A DNA stretch of 64,000 nucleotides from Acidobacteriota bacterium. Lineage in GTDB: Bacteria; Acidobacteriota; Terriglobia; Acidiferrales; UBA7541. Positions within the stretch are counted from its first letter, which is position 1; every line of letters begins with the position of its first letter. The stretch covers positions 62,001 through 126,000 of the forward strand of contig JABCZJ010000009.1 of NCBI GenBank assembly GCA_013289715.1, written 5' to 3'. Below, in pieces: positions 36,578 to 45,909 of the stretch. The translations under genes were made by a program, and so were the position numbers. The notes under the pieces are model-generated. The model saw only the letters and a program-made list of their open reading frames with translations, was not told the origin of the DNA and did no database searches.

Positions 36578-36886
36578 ATGGCTGAAGTCTGTGTGATCGC
36601 GAGATCCGTGGCGCGCAAAGGAAGGGAAGACCAGCTCCGAGAGCTCCTGTGGGGCATGTTAGCTCTCACCCGAGTTGAAGCGGGATGCAAATTGTATGAA
36701 CTCTATGAGTCAAGCTCAAAGGGGCGCTTTTATTTTTACGAAATATGGGAAAGCCAGGCCGCGCTCGATCAACACGCAGCAAGTCCTCACTTCCAGCACT
36801 TAGAGCAGAGTATCGGAGATTTAGTGCAGGAGCCGTTCGAGATAAATATCTTGGAGGCAGTTCTGATCGGCGCCGCTGCTGCGTGA
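36578..36886 (+). CDS. Antibiotic biosynthesis monooxygenase (ABM) domain protein
   Basis: 102 residues with a very strong GGAGGAGGAG before ATG 36578. The single ABM fold is shown by VCVIARSVARKGREDQLREL, TRVEAGCKLYELYES and YFYEIWESQAALDQHAASPH. The nearest functional type is YgiN-like quinol monooxygenase; it works as a dimer without metal or flavin. Probably part of a quinone or aromatic detoxification set with its neighbours (inference). Confidence 0.85.
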   Translation: MAEVCVIARSVARKGREDQLRELLWGMLALTRVEAGCKLYELYESSSKGRFYFYEIWESQAALDQHAASPHFQHLEQSIGDLVQEPFEINILEAVLIGAAAA

Positions 36887-36945
36887 CATTCGCGAGGGTC
36901 CAAAATACGAATCCGATATGGAATTCGGAAAAGGAAGATCACGCT

Positions 36946-37338
36946 ATGCCATTGATCAAGATCGATGCTCTGGAAGGAAGAAGCCAATCCGAAGTGGCAA
37001 CTCTCCTTGACGCGGTGCACAGGGCGGTTGTGAAGGCGTTTCATGTCCCGGTGCGAGACCGTTATCAGGTCTACCAAGCCCATCCCAAAGGGTGCTTAGT
37101 CATTCAAGACACCGGTCTAAACATCCCCCGGACCGACAAAGCTCTGATCATTACGGTGATAAGCAAGCAGCGCGACGAAATTCTGAAGCGCAGATTCTAC
37201 AAGGAATTGACGGAGCAGTTGACTAGCTCAGCTTCGCTCGCTCCCGGCGACGTGATGGTCGCAATCGTCGAGAATTCGGCGGCGGACTGGAGCTTCGGCA
37301 ACGGCGAACCTCAATTCTTAACCGGCGAGCTCGGATAA
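36946..37338 (+). CDS. Tautomerase family protein
   Basis: 130 residues beginning MPLIKIDALEGRSQSEVATL, so Pro1, the catalytic base of tautomerases after Met removal, is present. The C-terminal part (DVMVAIVENSAADWSFGNGE) fits the longer tautomerase subgroup. AAGGAAG precedes the ATG. The gene follows the ABM gene by 59 bases and is probably co-transcribed. Substrate unknown. Confidence 0.85.
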   Translation: MPLIKIDALEGRSQSEVATLLDAVHRAVVKAFHVPVRDRYQVYQAHPKGCLVIQDTGLNIPRTDKALIITVISKQRDEILKRRFYKELTEQLTSSASLAPGDVMVAIVENSAADWSFGNGEPQFLTGELG

Positions 37339-37908
37339 GGAGCTAGCCAAACCGGAATTGACAAACCACCCTGGTTGGTTGTTTTATTTTGCAGGTCGAA
37401 ACGCAGCGGCTATCAACGAACAAAAGGCGCTTACTGTTTATCGCAGCCACGGAATCCCAACCGACACTGCTTCCGCGCACCGAGCGCTTGGTATGAATAG
37501 GTGCACGAGACGCTCAAATTCCCGCTTAATCCTGCGGGCTCAGATTGTTGGCCTGGAAACCCTCGAGTCGGTGATCAGGACCCGGTGAGTTGCCGGAACC
37601 TGTCATCGCTGAGCGATTCCCAATCCGAACACAGGACCGCATAGAAAAAGCGCAACAATTCTCGGCCAGCAGCATCAGAACCGAAGGCGGGCTTACCTGG
37701 ATTGCGCCACGAAGCATGGCTCCGGAGTACGGAGTGTTTCACGCGCGAGCAAAACTCAGCAACAACCACCAACCGTCAAAGGCTCCTCGTCAAGCCGAAC
37801 GATACCAAGGTGGGGACAACACGATCGCACCATAAAAGTATTTTCCAGGTGAGGGACCGGTCAACCGCAGTACCAGTGATCCGATCGCCGTCGGGAGGGA
37901 CCAAGACC
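37339..37908. other. Long intergenic leader of the FdhF/YdeP gene
   Basis: 570 bases without a gene I can support. The frame of the molybdoenzyme is open back to 37702, but that part has no family similarity. I looked for GG-N10-GC elements and found none with consensus flanks. GGGAGGGA lies 10 bases before ATG 37909. Confidence 0.45.
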
Positions 37909-40437
37909 ATGAACACGCCGGACAGCACGAGAGCGATCAAGGGAGATGAGGGCTGCAGGGACGGGCACTATCGCGCCAAGCAGGACCTGCGCGCGAAGAC
38001 TATGACCAGCACAGGCGGAGTGCCCACAGCGGAGCCGGATCCGAACAGCTCGATTTCCCTGCAAGCGCAAAATCCAACGGATTTGGGCGAGCTCAGGATT
38101 GGGCGCGCCTCTGAAGAAGCTGCCGGAATTCCTGCCATCTGGAACACGATGCTGTATGGCATCGGCGAAATGGGTCCGATTCGGGCTCCCGAAGCTTTCT
38201 TGAAGATCAACCAGGTAACTGGTTTCGACTGCCAGAGCTGCGCGTGGCCGAGTCCCGACAAGAAGCGGAAGATTTTTGAGTTTTGTGAGAATGGCGCCAA
38301 GGCTGTCTCTGACGAGTCTACCAAGAAGCGCGTCGGGCCTGACTTCTTCGCGAAGTATTCGATAGCGGAGCTCGCGGCGAAATCAGATTACTGGCTGAAC
38401 CAGCAGGGTCGCCTGACTTCGCCGATGGTACGGCACGCGAACACGACGCACTATCAGCCGATCACATGGCCGGACGCCTTTGCGATGCTCGCGCAAGAAC
38501 TAAACGCGTTGGATTCGCCCGACCAAGCCAGCTTCTACACATCTGGCAAGACGACCAATGAGCCGGCCTTTCTTCTGCAGTTATTCGCGCGGCAGTTCGG
38601 AACCAACAATCTTCCGGATTGCTCGAACATGTGCCACGAGTCCTCGGGCGTTGCGTTGGTGGAGACGCTCGGCGTCGGCAAGGGTACAGCCACGCTGGAG
38701 GACATGGAGAGCACCGACCTCATCTTCATCTTTGGAAACAACCCTGGCACAAACCACCCGCGAATGTTGACATCGCTTCAGAAGGCCAAGGACCAGGGTG
38801 CAAAGATCATCGCGGTTAACCCCTTGCCTGAAGTCAGCTTGATGAGGGTGACCAATCCCAACCCCCAGGATTACCCGACTCCTTTGCAGCTGCCCTTCGC
38901 GCTGCTTGGCCATGGCCAGGCGCTTGCCGATCTTTATCTCCCCGTGCGCGTCAATGGCGATGTAGCGGCAATCCAAGGCATTTTGAAGGATCTGTTCGAG
39001 CGCGAACGTGCGGGACGCATTTCGCAAATTGACCGTGAGTTCATTCAGACCTTCACCGAAGGTTTCGAAGCACTGCTGGCCGATGTGGATGCGACAAGCT
39101 GGGAAGAAATTGAAGAGAATAGCGGGCTGACTCGAAATCAGCTGCGTGTCGCTGCCGATATGTACGCGGCCTCAAAGAAGACCATAATCGCGTGGTGCCT
39201 GGGCGTTACACAGCAACGCAACGGAGTTGATAATGTTTCGATGATCGTGAACCTTCTGCTCGTTGGCGGTCACATAGGCCGCCCGGGGGCCGGCACGGTG
39301 TGTGTACGTGGACACTCGAACGTCCAGGGTGACCGCACGATGGGTGTGTGGGAGCGTCCGCCGAAACCTTTTTTGGAGGCACTTAAGAAAGAGTTCAACT
39401 TTGAACCACCCCAGAAATGGGGATATGACACTGTCGAGACCATGCACGCGATGTTCGATGGAGACGTTAAGGTATTTTTTGCGATCAGCGGCAATTTCCT
39501 TTCGAACACGCCGGACACAGTCTACAGCGCGCACGCCATGCAGCGTTGCAAGTTCACGGCCCACGTATCAACCAAGCTGAACCGATCCCACCTGATCACG
39601 GGCGAGCGAGCTCTGATCCTGCCTTGCCTGGGCCGGACGGAGGAAGACATACAGAAAACTGGCAAACAGTTCCTGACCATCGAAGATTCGATGGGGATCA
39701 TCAACCCTTCGCAGGGATTCTTTCCGCCGGCTTCGCCTGATCTGAGGAGCGATGTCGCGATCCTTGCTAGTCTTGCGCACGCAACTTTGGGGTCTCGAAC
39801 GACTACCAACTGGCTCGGATTTGCGGAGAACTACAACCTGATCCGGGATGCGATTTCCAGGGTGATTCCGGGATTCGAGAACTTCAACGCGCGACTTGCC
39901 AGCGAGGGGTTCTTCTATCTGCCGAATGCCGCCAGGCAGCGCATCTTCAAGACGAGCTCAGGCAAGGCAAAACTAACCGTCTGCCCAATCCCGAAGCATC
40001 ACCTGGAGCCCGGGGAACTGCTGTTGACCACCATTCGCAGCCACGATCAATTCAACTCCACAATCTACGGATTGAATGATCGCTATCGGGGTGTCTTTGG
40101 CGGCCGGCGGGTTCTCTTTCTGAACCAGCTTGATATGGAGGCAATGAATCTGCAGGCCGGTCAAATCGTGGACATCTGTAGCCACTTTGAGGGAGAAATC
40201 CGCAAGGCGCCGCGCTTCGCGATCGTCCCCTATGCGATCGCCCGCCGCAGCGCCGCCGCGTACTACCCGGAGGCCAATGTTCTGATCCCCGTGCGCAGCG
40301 TTGCCGCGAAGAGTAACTGTCCTGCCTTTAAATGCATTCGCATCACGCTAACGCTGTCAGATTCTGTTAGGGCGCTGCAGTTCTCCAAGGCAGATCTTGT
40401 TCACAACCTGGATCGCAATGTGCCCCGTGTTCCCTGA
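37909..40437 (+). CDS. FdhF/YdeP family molybdopterin oxidoreductase
   Basis: 842 residues. After a ~75-residue leader the sequence follows the formate-dehydrogenase-alpha-like YdeP family: GFDCQSCAWPSPDKKRKIFE, QASFYTSGKTTNEPAFLLQL, NLPDCSNMCHESSGVAL, LIFIFGNNPGTNHPRMLTSL and RGHSNVQGDRTMGVWE. YdeP-type proteins resemble FdhF but lack the full N-terminal 4Fe-4S CxxCxxxC cluster; here only C-x-x-C of QSCAWP/DCQSC is visible. The bis-MGD binding regions are complete. No Tat signal, so cytoplasmic. Activity on formate is uncertain; YdeP relatives are linked to acid resistance. Confidence 0.85.
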   Translation: MNTPDSTRAIKGDEGCRDGHYRAKQDLRAKTMTSTGGVPTAEPDPNSSISLQAQNPTDLGELRIGRASEEAAGIPAIWNTMLYGIGEMGPIRAPEAFLKINQVTGFDCQSCAWPSPDKKRKIFEFCENGAKAVSDESTKKRVGPDFFAKYSIAELAAKSDYWLNQQGRLTSPMVRHANTTHYQPITWPDAFAMLAQELNALDSPDQASFYTSGKTTNEPAFLLQLFARQFGTNNLPDCSNMCHESSGVALVETLGVGKGTATLEDMESTDLIFIFGNNPGTNHPRMLTSLQKAKDQGAKIIAVNPLPEVSLMRVTNPNPQDYPTPLQLPFALLGHGQALADLYLPVRVNGDVAAIQGILKDLFERERAGRISQIDREFIQTFTEGFEALLADVDATSWEEIEENSGLTRNQLRVAADMYAASKKTIIAWCLGVTQQRNGVDNVSMIVNLLLVGGHIGRPGAGTVCVRGHSNVQGDRTMGVWERPPKPFLEALKKEFNFEPPQKWGYDTVETMHAMFDGDVKVFFAISGNFLSNTPDTVYSAHAMQRCKFTAHVSTKLNRSHLITGERALILPCLGRTEEDIQKTGKQFLTIEDSMGIINPSQGFFPPASPDLRSDVAILASLAHATLGSRTTTNWLGFAENYNLIRDAISRVIPGFENFNARLASEGFFYLPNAARQRIFKTSSGKAKLTVCPIPKHHLEPGELLLTTIRSHDQFNSTIYGLNDRYRGVFGGRRVLFLNQLDMEAMNLQAGQIVDICSHFEGEIRKAPRFAIVPYAIARRSAAAYYPEANVLIPVRSVAAKSNCPAFKCIRITLTLSDSVRALQFSKADLVHNLDRNVPRVP

Positions 40438-40788
40438 TGCGCTAGTTTCAGGGGGCATTTGCGAGGAGATTCCGCCGACGGTCGACACTCGGTTTTGGTG
40501 TCTCGCGATTGCACGGATTTGTGGATCAAGCTCCTTTCGAGAAGCCGTCGAGTGCTTATCGCGCAGCGCGTGAATCTTGTAACGCTATTTCTCGAGCAGA
40601 GCCCGGAGCACGTAGCCGATTGCCAATGAAAGTGCCGGGCGGTTGGACACCGTGTCGAACTCCGTCGCAGTCATTCGACACGCCGGGCGGGTAAATGCCG
40701 AGCTTCGAGCGGATCGTCACGCTCGCACCACTCATCGATTCAGCCACTTACGGGTCGATGCCCCTTGTCTCGCACAACTTCACATATC
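40438..40788. other. Intergenic stretch upstream of a sigma-54 promoter
   Basis: 350 bases with only short frames on both strands and no recognisable protein. Enhancer sites for the sigma-54 activator would be expected here, but I could not identify a convincing palindrome. Confidence 0.4.
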
Positions 40789-40804
40789 TGGCACGGCATT
40801 TGCA
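40789..40804 (+). promoter_or_regulatory. Sigma-54 promoter of the dehydrogenase/cytochrome operon
   Basis: TGGCACGGCATTTGCA matches the sigma-54 consensus at every conserved base: TGGCACG, four free bases, TTGCA, with GG and GC ten bases apart. It is about 120 bases before ATG 40925. This is the best of the set. Confidence 0.75.
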
Positions 40805-40924
40805 CCTGTCTTCCATCGAGAAGCGAAAATACAGAAAAGGTTGCGAGCGGCCGGCGAGAATTGATGTTCAATAACGTTCATACCACCTCAATTCCGCCGG
40901 CCAGCAGCCAAAGGATGATTCGCT

Positions 40925-41860
40925 ATGAAGCCAATTACACCTGAACAAGACAAACTGGGATTCATCGGAATCGGCTACATGGGCCAGCCGATCGCGCAGC
41001 GGTTGCTTGCAGCGGGCTTCAAGCTGACTGCGTATGACCGCGATCGCAGCCAGGCCGAGGAATTGATTCAATATGGCGGTGCGGTCGCGGAAAGTGTTGC
41101 GCAACTTGCGTCGGGTTGCGACGTGCTGCTGTCCTGCCTTCCCAGTGACGAGGCCGTGATGAATGTTTTTAACGGACCGGACGGCGCTTTCGCGAGCGCG
41201 CGAAGAGGCTCGCTGTTCATCGACATGAGCACGGTTTATCCCGAAACATCCAAGACACTCGCGCGGCTCGGTTCCGAACACGCAGTGGACGTGCTTGATG
41301 TGACCATCTCGGGCAGTACTCCAGTCGCTCAACAGGGGGCGCTTGTCCTGTTCGGAGGCGGCGATCGCAGCCGCTTCGACGCCGCGGAGGCGATCTTTCG
41401 CGCCATGGCTCGAAAATATTTCTACGTCGGGCCCAGCGGCTCCGGAGCGACGATGAAGCTCGTGGTGAACAGCCTGCTGGGAATCGGAATGCAAGCGATC
41501 GCTGAGGCCGTTGCGCTCGGAGAGAAGGCTGGCCTCGATCGCAATCGTTTATTGGACGTGCTGGCCCAGACCGCAGTCGTCTCTCCGGCGCATGTGGGAA
41601 AACTGCAGAGAGCGACGAATAACGATTACAGCCCGCAGTTTCCGCTACGGCTGATGAACAAGGATTTCGGACTGATACTGAAGCTCGCGGCTGCGGTCGG
41701 CGCTCAGATGCCAGCGGCGAAAGCGGCATTGCAAGTCAATGCGGCACAATTGATGCCAGGAAACGAGCAAGACTTCTCCGCCGTCATTCTACAGATGGAG
41801 CAGCAAGCCCATTTGGACTCTGCGGATGGCAAAAGGATTGGAATTGGCGCCGGTCAATAA
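40925..41860 (+). CDS. NAD(P)-dependent oxidoreductase (3-hydroxyisobutyrate dehydrogenase family)
   Basis: 311 residues. The Rossmann motif GFIGIGYMGQPIAQRLLAAG is at the N-terminus, the substrate-site signature VTISGSTPVAQQGALV lies in the middle, and the catalytic Lys sits in GSGATMKLVVNSLLG. The C-terminal all-helical domain is complete (FPLRLMNKDFGLILKLAAAV). It would oxidise or reduce a beta-hydroxyacid or glyoxylate-type substrate with NAD(P). First gene after the sigma-54 promoter; 53 bases to the 2Fe-2S subunit. Confidence 0.85.
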   Translation: MKPITPEQDKLGFIGIGYMGQPIAQRLLAAGFKLTAYDRDRSQAEELIQYGGAVAESVAQLASGCDVLLSCLPSDEAVMNVFNGPDGAFASARRGSLFIDMSTVYPETSKTLARLGSEHAVDVLDVTISGSTPVAQQGALVLFGGGDRSRFDAAEAIFRAMARKYFYVGPSGSGATMKLVVNSLLGIGMQAIAEAVALGEKAGLDRNRLLDVLAQTAVVSPAHVGKLQRATNNDYSPQFPLRLMNKDFGLILKLAAAVGAQMPAAKAALQVNAAQLMPGNEQDFSAVILQMEQQAHLDSADGKRIGIGAGQ

Positions 41861-41913
41861 CGTGGCCTCGCGCGGCGGAGAACTGCTTAATGCATTTGAA
41901 GTGAGGAGCGGCC

Positions 41914-42369
41914 ATGATCCAACTGAAAGTGAATGGAGCTGACCAGTCGTTTAGCGGCACACCTGAAATGCCGCTGCTCTGGTACCTGCGCGACGTTTTG
42001 GGGCTCACGGGATCCAAATTCGGTTGCGGCATCGGTCTTTGCGGCGCATGTACAGTCCACGTAAATGGGCAAGCCACACGCTCCTGTGTAACAGCCATGA
42101 GCGACGCGGCCGGAAAGGAAATTACCACGGTCGAAGGCCTCAATAAAAACGGACTGCATCCAGTCCAGAAAGCCTGGTTGCAGATTAACGTGCCGCAATG
42201 CGGCTATTGTCAGGTAGGGCAGATGATGCAGGCCGTGGCTTTATTGAATAGCAATAAGAAGCCCACCGATCAGCAAATCGAAGACGCAATGGCCGGGAAC
42301 ATCTGCCGCTGCGGAACTTACCAGCGCATTCGCGCGGCAATTAAGACCGCGGCAGGAGAAATGGCATGA
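41914..42369 (+). CDS. 2Fe-2S subunit of a xanthine-oxidase-family dehydrogenase (IorA-like)
   Basis: 151 residues with both clusters: plant-type [15 protein letters not shown]...C and the helical-domain [10 protein letters not shown]...[12 protein letters not shown]. Size and order match the alpha subunit of isoquinoline 1-oxidoreductase-type enzymes. It passes electrons from the molybdenum subunit to an acceptor, here probably the cytochrome c encoded downstream. GAGGAGCGG precedes the ATG; the stop overlaps the next start (ATGA). Confidence 0.9.
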   Translation: MIQLKVNGADQSFSGTPEMPLLWYLRDVLGLTGSKFGCGIGLCGACTVHVNGQATRSCVTAMSDAAGKEITTVEGLNKNGLHPVQKAWLQINVPQCGYCQVGQMMQAVALLNSNKKPTDQQIEDAMAGNICRCGTYQRIRAAIKTAAGEMA

Positions 42370-44627
42370 GCCCGATTGAGAACGTCAGCCGGCGTGATTT
42401 TCTGCACGGAGGCGTCTTCGCCGCGGGCGCCTTGGTGCTAGGCGTGCGCTTTTCCCCAAGCCTGCTGATCGCCGACGCGCTCCCTCACGATACGCATGTG
42501 GATCTCGCTACGTTCCATCCCAGCGCTTTCGTCGGGATTAATCCGGACGGTACGGTGTGGATCGTGGCGCATCGCTCGGAGATGGGCACCACAATCCGCA
42601 CGTCGCTTCCCTTGGTCGTCGCCGAAGATCTCGACGCCGATTGGAATCGAGTCAAGATCGAGCAGGCCATCGGCGACAAGCGCTACGGTGACCAGAATAC
42701 GGACGGTTCGCATTCCATTCGATCGTTCTACGACGTGATGCGCGCGGCCGGAGCGACGGCGCGACTGATGCTGATTCAAGCTGCGGCTCAGCAGTGGAAT
42801 GTTCCGGCGGCCGAATGCGAATCAGAATTGCACGTTGTCGTCCATCGTTCGACGAACCAAAGAGCAGGATACGGTGAACTCGCTGCCGCTGCGGCGAAAT
42901 TGCCGGTCCCTGCCAAAGAAGACCTGAAATTCAAACTAAAAAGCGCCTGGCGGTACGTAGGCAAGGGCGAAGTCAGCTACGACATCGAAGCGCTCGTGAC
43001 GGGGAAAGCCATTTATGGAATGGACGCCAGAATCGACGGCATGGTGTACGCGTCCGTCGAGCGTCCGCCCGTTCTCGGTGGCAAAGCGAAATCGTACGAC
43101 GACAAGGAGGCCTTAAAAGTTGCAGGCGTGCGCCAAACGATTCCCATTGATCCGTTTCAGCCTCCGCCTGCATTTCAACCGCTAGGCGGCATCGCGGTAA
43201 TTGCAGACAACACCTGGGCGGCGTTTCAAGGCCGCAAGAAGCTCAACATCTCCTGGGACAACGGACCAAACGAAACCTACGACTCGGCCGCCTACAAGAA
43301 CGAGTTGCGAGAGACTTCGCACAAGCCATGCAAAGTGGTGCGCAATGTTGGCGACGCGGACGCAGCTTTCACCAAAGGCGGGAAAATTTATGAGGCGGAC
43401 TATTACGTTCCGCTTCTGGCGCACGCCACGATGGAACCGTTGGTCGCTCTCGCCGAATTCAAAGACGGCAAAGTGACGGCGTGGGCTCCCACCCAGAACC
43501 CTCAAGCCGCACAAGACATCATCGCGAAAGAATTGGGAATCGCGAAGGAAGACGTAATTTGCCACGTAACTCTGCTCGGGGGTGGATTCGGGCGCAAGTC
43601 GAAACCCGATTACGTGGCCGAAGCTGCGGTGTTGTCCAAGAAAGTGGGCCGCCCGGTAAAGGTCGTCTGGACGCGTGAAGACGACATCAAGTTCGACTAT
43701 TACAATGCGGTCGCGAGCATGTACATGAAGGCGGCTCTGGGCGCGGATGGCAAACCGACGGCGTGGCTGCAACGCTCGGTCTTTCCTCCGATTACTTCGA
43801 CCTTCGACGTGAATGCGGTTTACGGCGATCCAGGCCATCTGCAGCAGGGCTGGTTGGACATTCCTTACGATCTTCCTAACTTGCGCATCGAGAATGGCCC
43901 GGCGAAAGCTCACGTCCGCATCGGTTGGTTGCGCTCGGTCGCCAACATCTATCACGGGTTCGCGGTGCAATGTTTCACAGACGAACTGGCAATTGCAGCC
44001 GGGCGTGATCAAGTCGATTACCTGCTGGACCTGATCGGTCAACCGCGCACGATTGATTTCACGGGCGTGGATTATCCGAACTATGGGGCTTCCATGCAGA
44101 CCTACCCCTGGGAAACCGGGCGTCTGCGTCACGTTACGGAAATGGTCGCGGAAAAATCCGGCTGGGGAAAGCGCCAGCACAGCAAAGGCAGTGGTGTCGG
44201 AATTGCCGCGCATCGCAGCTTCCTGACGTATGTGGCTACGGTCGTCGAAGTCGAGGTCAATGATCAGGGCGAGGTGCGCATCCCGCGCGTCGATACGGTT
44301 TTGGATGCTGGTCTGGTGGTGAATCCGGAAGCGACGCGCGCGCAGTTCGAAGGCGCCGCGGTTTTCGGCACCAGCATCGTGCGCAGTGGCGAAATTACGG
44401 CTACCAAGGGCACAATCAGGCAATCGAACTTTCAAGACTACCCGGTGGCTCGGATCGGCGATGCACCTCTTCAGACGAATGTGTACATCGTCGAGAGCGA
44501 TGCGCCTCCCGCGGGCGTCGGTGAGCCGGGCGTTCCGCCATTTGTCGCGGCGTTCTGCAACGCCGTCTTCGCTGCCACGGGAAAAAGGGTGAGGGATCTG
44601 CCTTTCACAAGCCTGGGCTTCAGTTAA
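42366..44627 (+). CDS. Molybdopterin-binding subunit of a xanthine-oxidase-family dehydrogenase (IorB-like)
   Basis: 753 residues with a Tat signal ([20 protein letters not shown]), so the complex is folded and exported with its 2Fe-2S partner. The aldehyde-oxidase-type domain is present ([20 protein letters not shown]), as are molybdopterin-binding blocks ([40 protein letters not shown] with the usual catalytic Glu in G-V-G-E-P). It resembles isoquinoline 1-oxidoreductase beta or the periplasmic aldehyde dehydrogenases that feed cytochrome c. Substrate cannot be assigned. Confidence 0.9.
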   Translation: MSPIENVSRRDFLHGGVFAAGALVLGVRFSPSLLIADALPHDTHVDLATFHPSAFVGINPDGTVWIVAHRSEMGTTIRTSLPLVVAEDLDADWNRVKIEQAIGDKRYGDQNTDGSHSIRSFYDVMRAAGATARLMLIQAAAQQWNVPAAECESELHVVVHRSTNQRAGYGELAAAAAKLPVPAKEDLKFKLKSAWRYVGKGEVSYDIEALVTGKAIYGMDARIDGMVYASVERPPVLGGKAKSYDDKEALKVAGVRQTIPIDPFQPPPAFQPLGGIAVIADNTWAAFQGRKKLNISWDNGPNETYDSAAYKNELRETSHKPCKVVRNVGDADAAFTKGGKIYEADYYVPLLAHATMEPLVALAEFKDGKVTAWAPTQNPQAAQDIIAKELGIAKEDVICHVTLLGGGFGRKSKPDYVAEAAVLSKKVGRPVKVVWTREDDIKFDYYNAVASMYMKAALGADGKPTAWLQRSVFPPITSTFDVNAVYGDPGHLQQGWLDIPYDLPNLRIENGPAKAHVRIGWLRSVANIYHGFAVQCFTDELAIAAGRDQVDYLLDLIGQPRTIDFTGVDYPNYGASMQTYPWETGRLRHVTEMVAEKSGWGKRQHSKGSGVGIAAHRSFLTYVATVVEVEVNDQGEVRIPRVDTVLDAGLVVNPEATRAQFEGAAVFGTSIVRSGEITATKGTIRQSNFQDYPVARIGDAPLQTNVYIVESDAPPAGVGEPGVPPFVAAFCNAVFAATGKRVRDLPFTSLGFS

Positions 44628-44696
44628 CGGTCTCTGCGGCGTCTCGAGAAGAAGCGTCTGCAGCAGGAGTGGAAAATTATAAGTACAGGAGAAATC

Positions 44697-45068
44697 ATGA
44701 AAGAAGATAATGCCGAACGTCATGTAATTCTTGCTTTCGCAGTTCTGCTGCTGTTTTTTGCTTGTCTTACATTTTTTGTTGTCTCGACTGTGCGCGCTGA
44801 TGACAGTCAAGACAGCCCGCCCAGCAGTTCCACGTTCAAAACAAAATGCGTCACGTGCCACGGCCAGGATGGAGGCGGCTCTCAGGTTGGAAAAACGATG
44901 AATGTCCCGGACCTCCGCTCACCTGCGGTCCAGAAGCAGGCCGATGCGGCACTCGCGCAGATGATCTCCGACGGCAAAGGAGGCATGCCATCGTTCAAGG
45001 ATTCCCTCAGCGAAGATCAGATTCATGGCCTGGTGACGCACATTCGCTCACTGGCTCAGAAAAAATAG
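44697..45068 (+). CDS. Class I cytochrome c (c6-like)
   Basis: 123 residues with one N-terminal membrane segment (VILAFAVLLLFFACLTFFVV), then haem motif CVTCHGQDGGG and a distal Met in GGMPSFKDSLS. AGGAGAAATC precedes the ATG. It is the last gene of the sigma-54 operon and the natural electron acceptor for the IorAB-like enzyme in the periplasm (inference from position). Confidence 0.85.
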   Translation: MKEDNAERHVILAFAVLLLFFACLTFFVVSTVRADDSQDSPPSSSTFKTKCVTCHGQDGGGSQVGKTMNVPDLRSPAVQKQADAALAQMISDGKGGMPSFKDSLSEDQIHGLVTHIRSLAQKK

Positions 45069-45312
45069 TTCGGAACCTGTTCGCGGTTTCGCGGTAATTT
45101 ACCTGTCCGCAACTTTCGGCCTCATCCCAGGTGTGCAGTCGGTGTGTGCGGAAACCACTGGTGCGAAGCCAGTTTGGAAGTTTTCAACCTCTTCAGTCGC
45201 GTGAACGTCAATCCAGAGCATCCCTCCGATTTGCTAAGCTATGAACATCCGATGGCGTAGCACGCCAGCCGATATTTCGCGGGGAAACTCAATCGAACGA
45301 AGGAGGCGCACC

Positions 45313-45762
45313 ATGAAAAGATTCTGGATTCTGTCTCTAATCGGATTGGTTTTGTCCGTCAGCGTAGTAGGGTCACAATCCGCCAAGACCAGTGAAACCG
45401 AGCAAGCGGTGGCCGCGCTGGAACAACAATGGCTTCAGGCGCAAAAGACCAACAATCCCGATCTGATCGTGCCGCTCTTGGCCGATAATTTCGTGGATAC
45501 TTCCAGCGAAGGCAAATTCACCGATGGACCCGGGATGTTAGCAACGGAAAAAGCGACAAAATACCAGAGCGCCGAATACTACGACGTGAAGGTCCACGTT
45601 TATGGCAATGCGGCCGTCGCGACCGGAGAGTTCAAAAGTAAGGGAACTGACGAGTCGGGCAAACCTTTCACCGCCGACGAACGCTTCACCGATACATGGG
45701 TGAAAATGCCGAAAGGGAAGTGGCAATGTGTGGCGAGTCAAGGGACGCCGGTAAAAACGTAG
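45313..45762 (+). CDS. Secreted DUF4440/SnoaL-like protein
   Basis: 149 residues from ATG 45313 (AGGAGG upstream), signal peptide RFWILSLIGLVLSVSVVGSQ. The body has the NTF2-like pattern: ETEQAVAALEQQWLQAQKTN, LLADNFVDTSSEGKFTD, AVATGEFKSKGTDESGKPFT and RFTDTWVKMPKGKWQCVASQ. The fold forms a cone-shaped pocket; function unknown. It stands alone before a terminator shared with the convergent TonB receptor gene. Confidence 0.8.
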   Translation: MKRFWILSLIGLVLSVSVVGSQSAKTSETEQAVAALEQQWLQAQKTNNPDLIVPLLADNFVDTSSEGKFTDGPGMLATEKATKYQSAEYYDVKVHVYGNAAVATGEFKSKGTDESGKPFTADERFTDTWVKMPKGKWQCVASQGTPVKT

Positions 45763-45824
45763 GCCTCGATCGGCGAGAAGTCGAAGTGATCAAATACTCG
45801 CACCAGGACGGAATCCGCTCCGAA

Positions 45825-45868
45825 TAAAATAAAAAAACGGAGCCGCCGCCGTAACGCAGCAGCTCCGT
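45825..45868 (-). terminator. Intrinsic terminator of the TonB receptor gene
   Basis: Stem ACGGAGC (45837-45843) pairs with GCTCCGT (45862-45868); on the minus strand it is followed by a run of seven T and further T-rich sequence. It lies about 40 bases after the receptor stop at 45910. Confidence 0.75.
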
Positions 45869-45909
45869 CAGGGGTGGGGGCCCCTTGGCTGCAAACCCGT
45901 GGTTGAAAA

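Noticed and set aside
37339..37908. Sigma-54 promoter for the FdhF/YdeP gene
   Set aside because: Several GG-N10-GC or N11 spacings occur, but none has the TGGCA or TTGC flanks.
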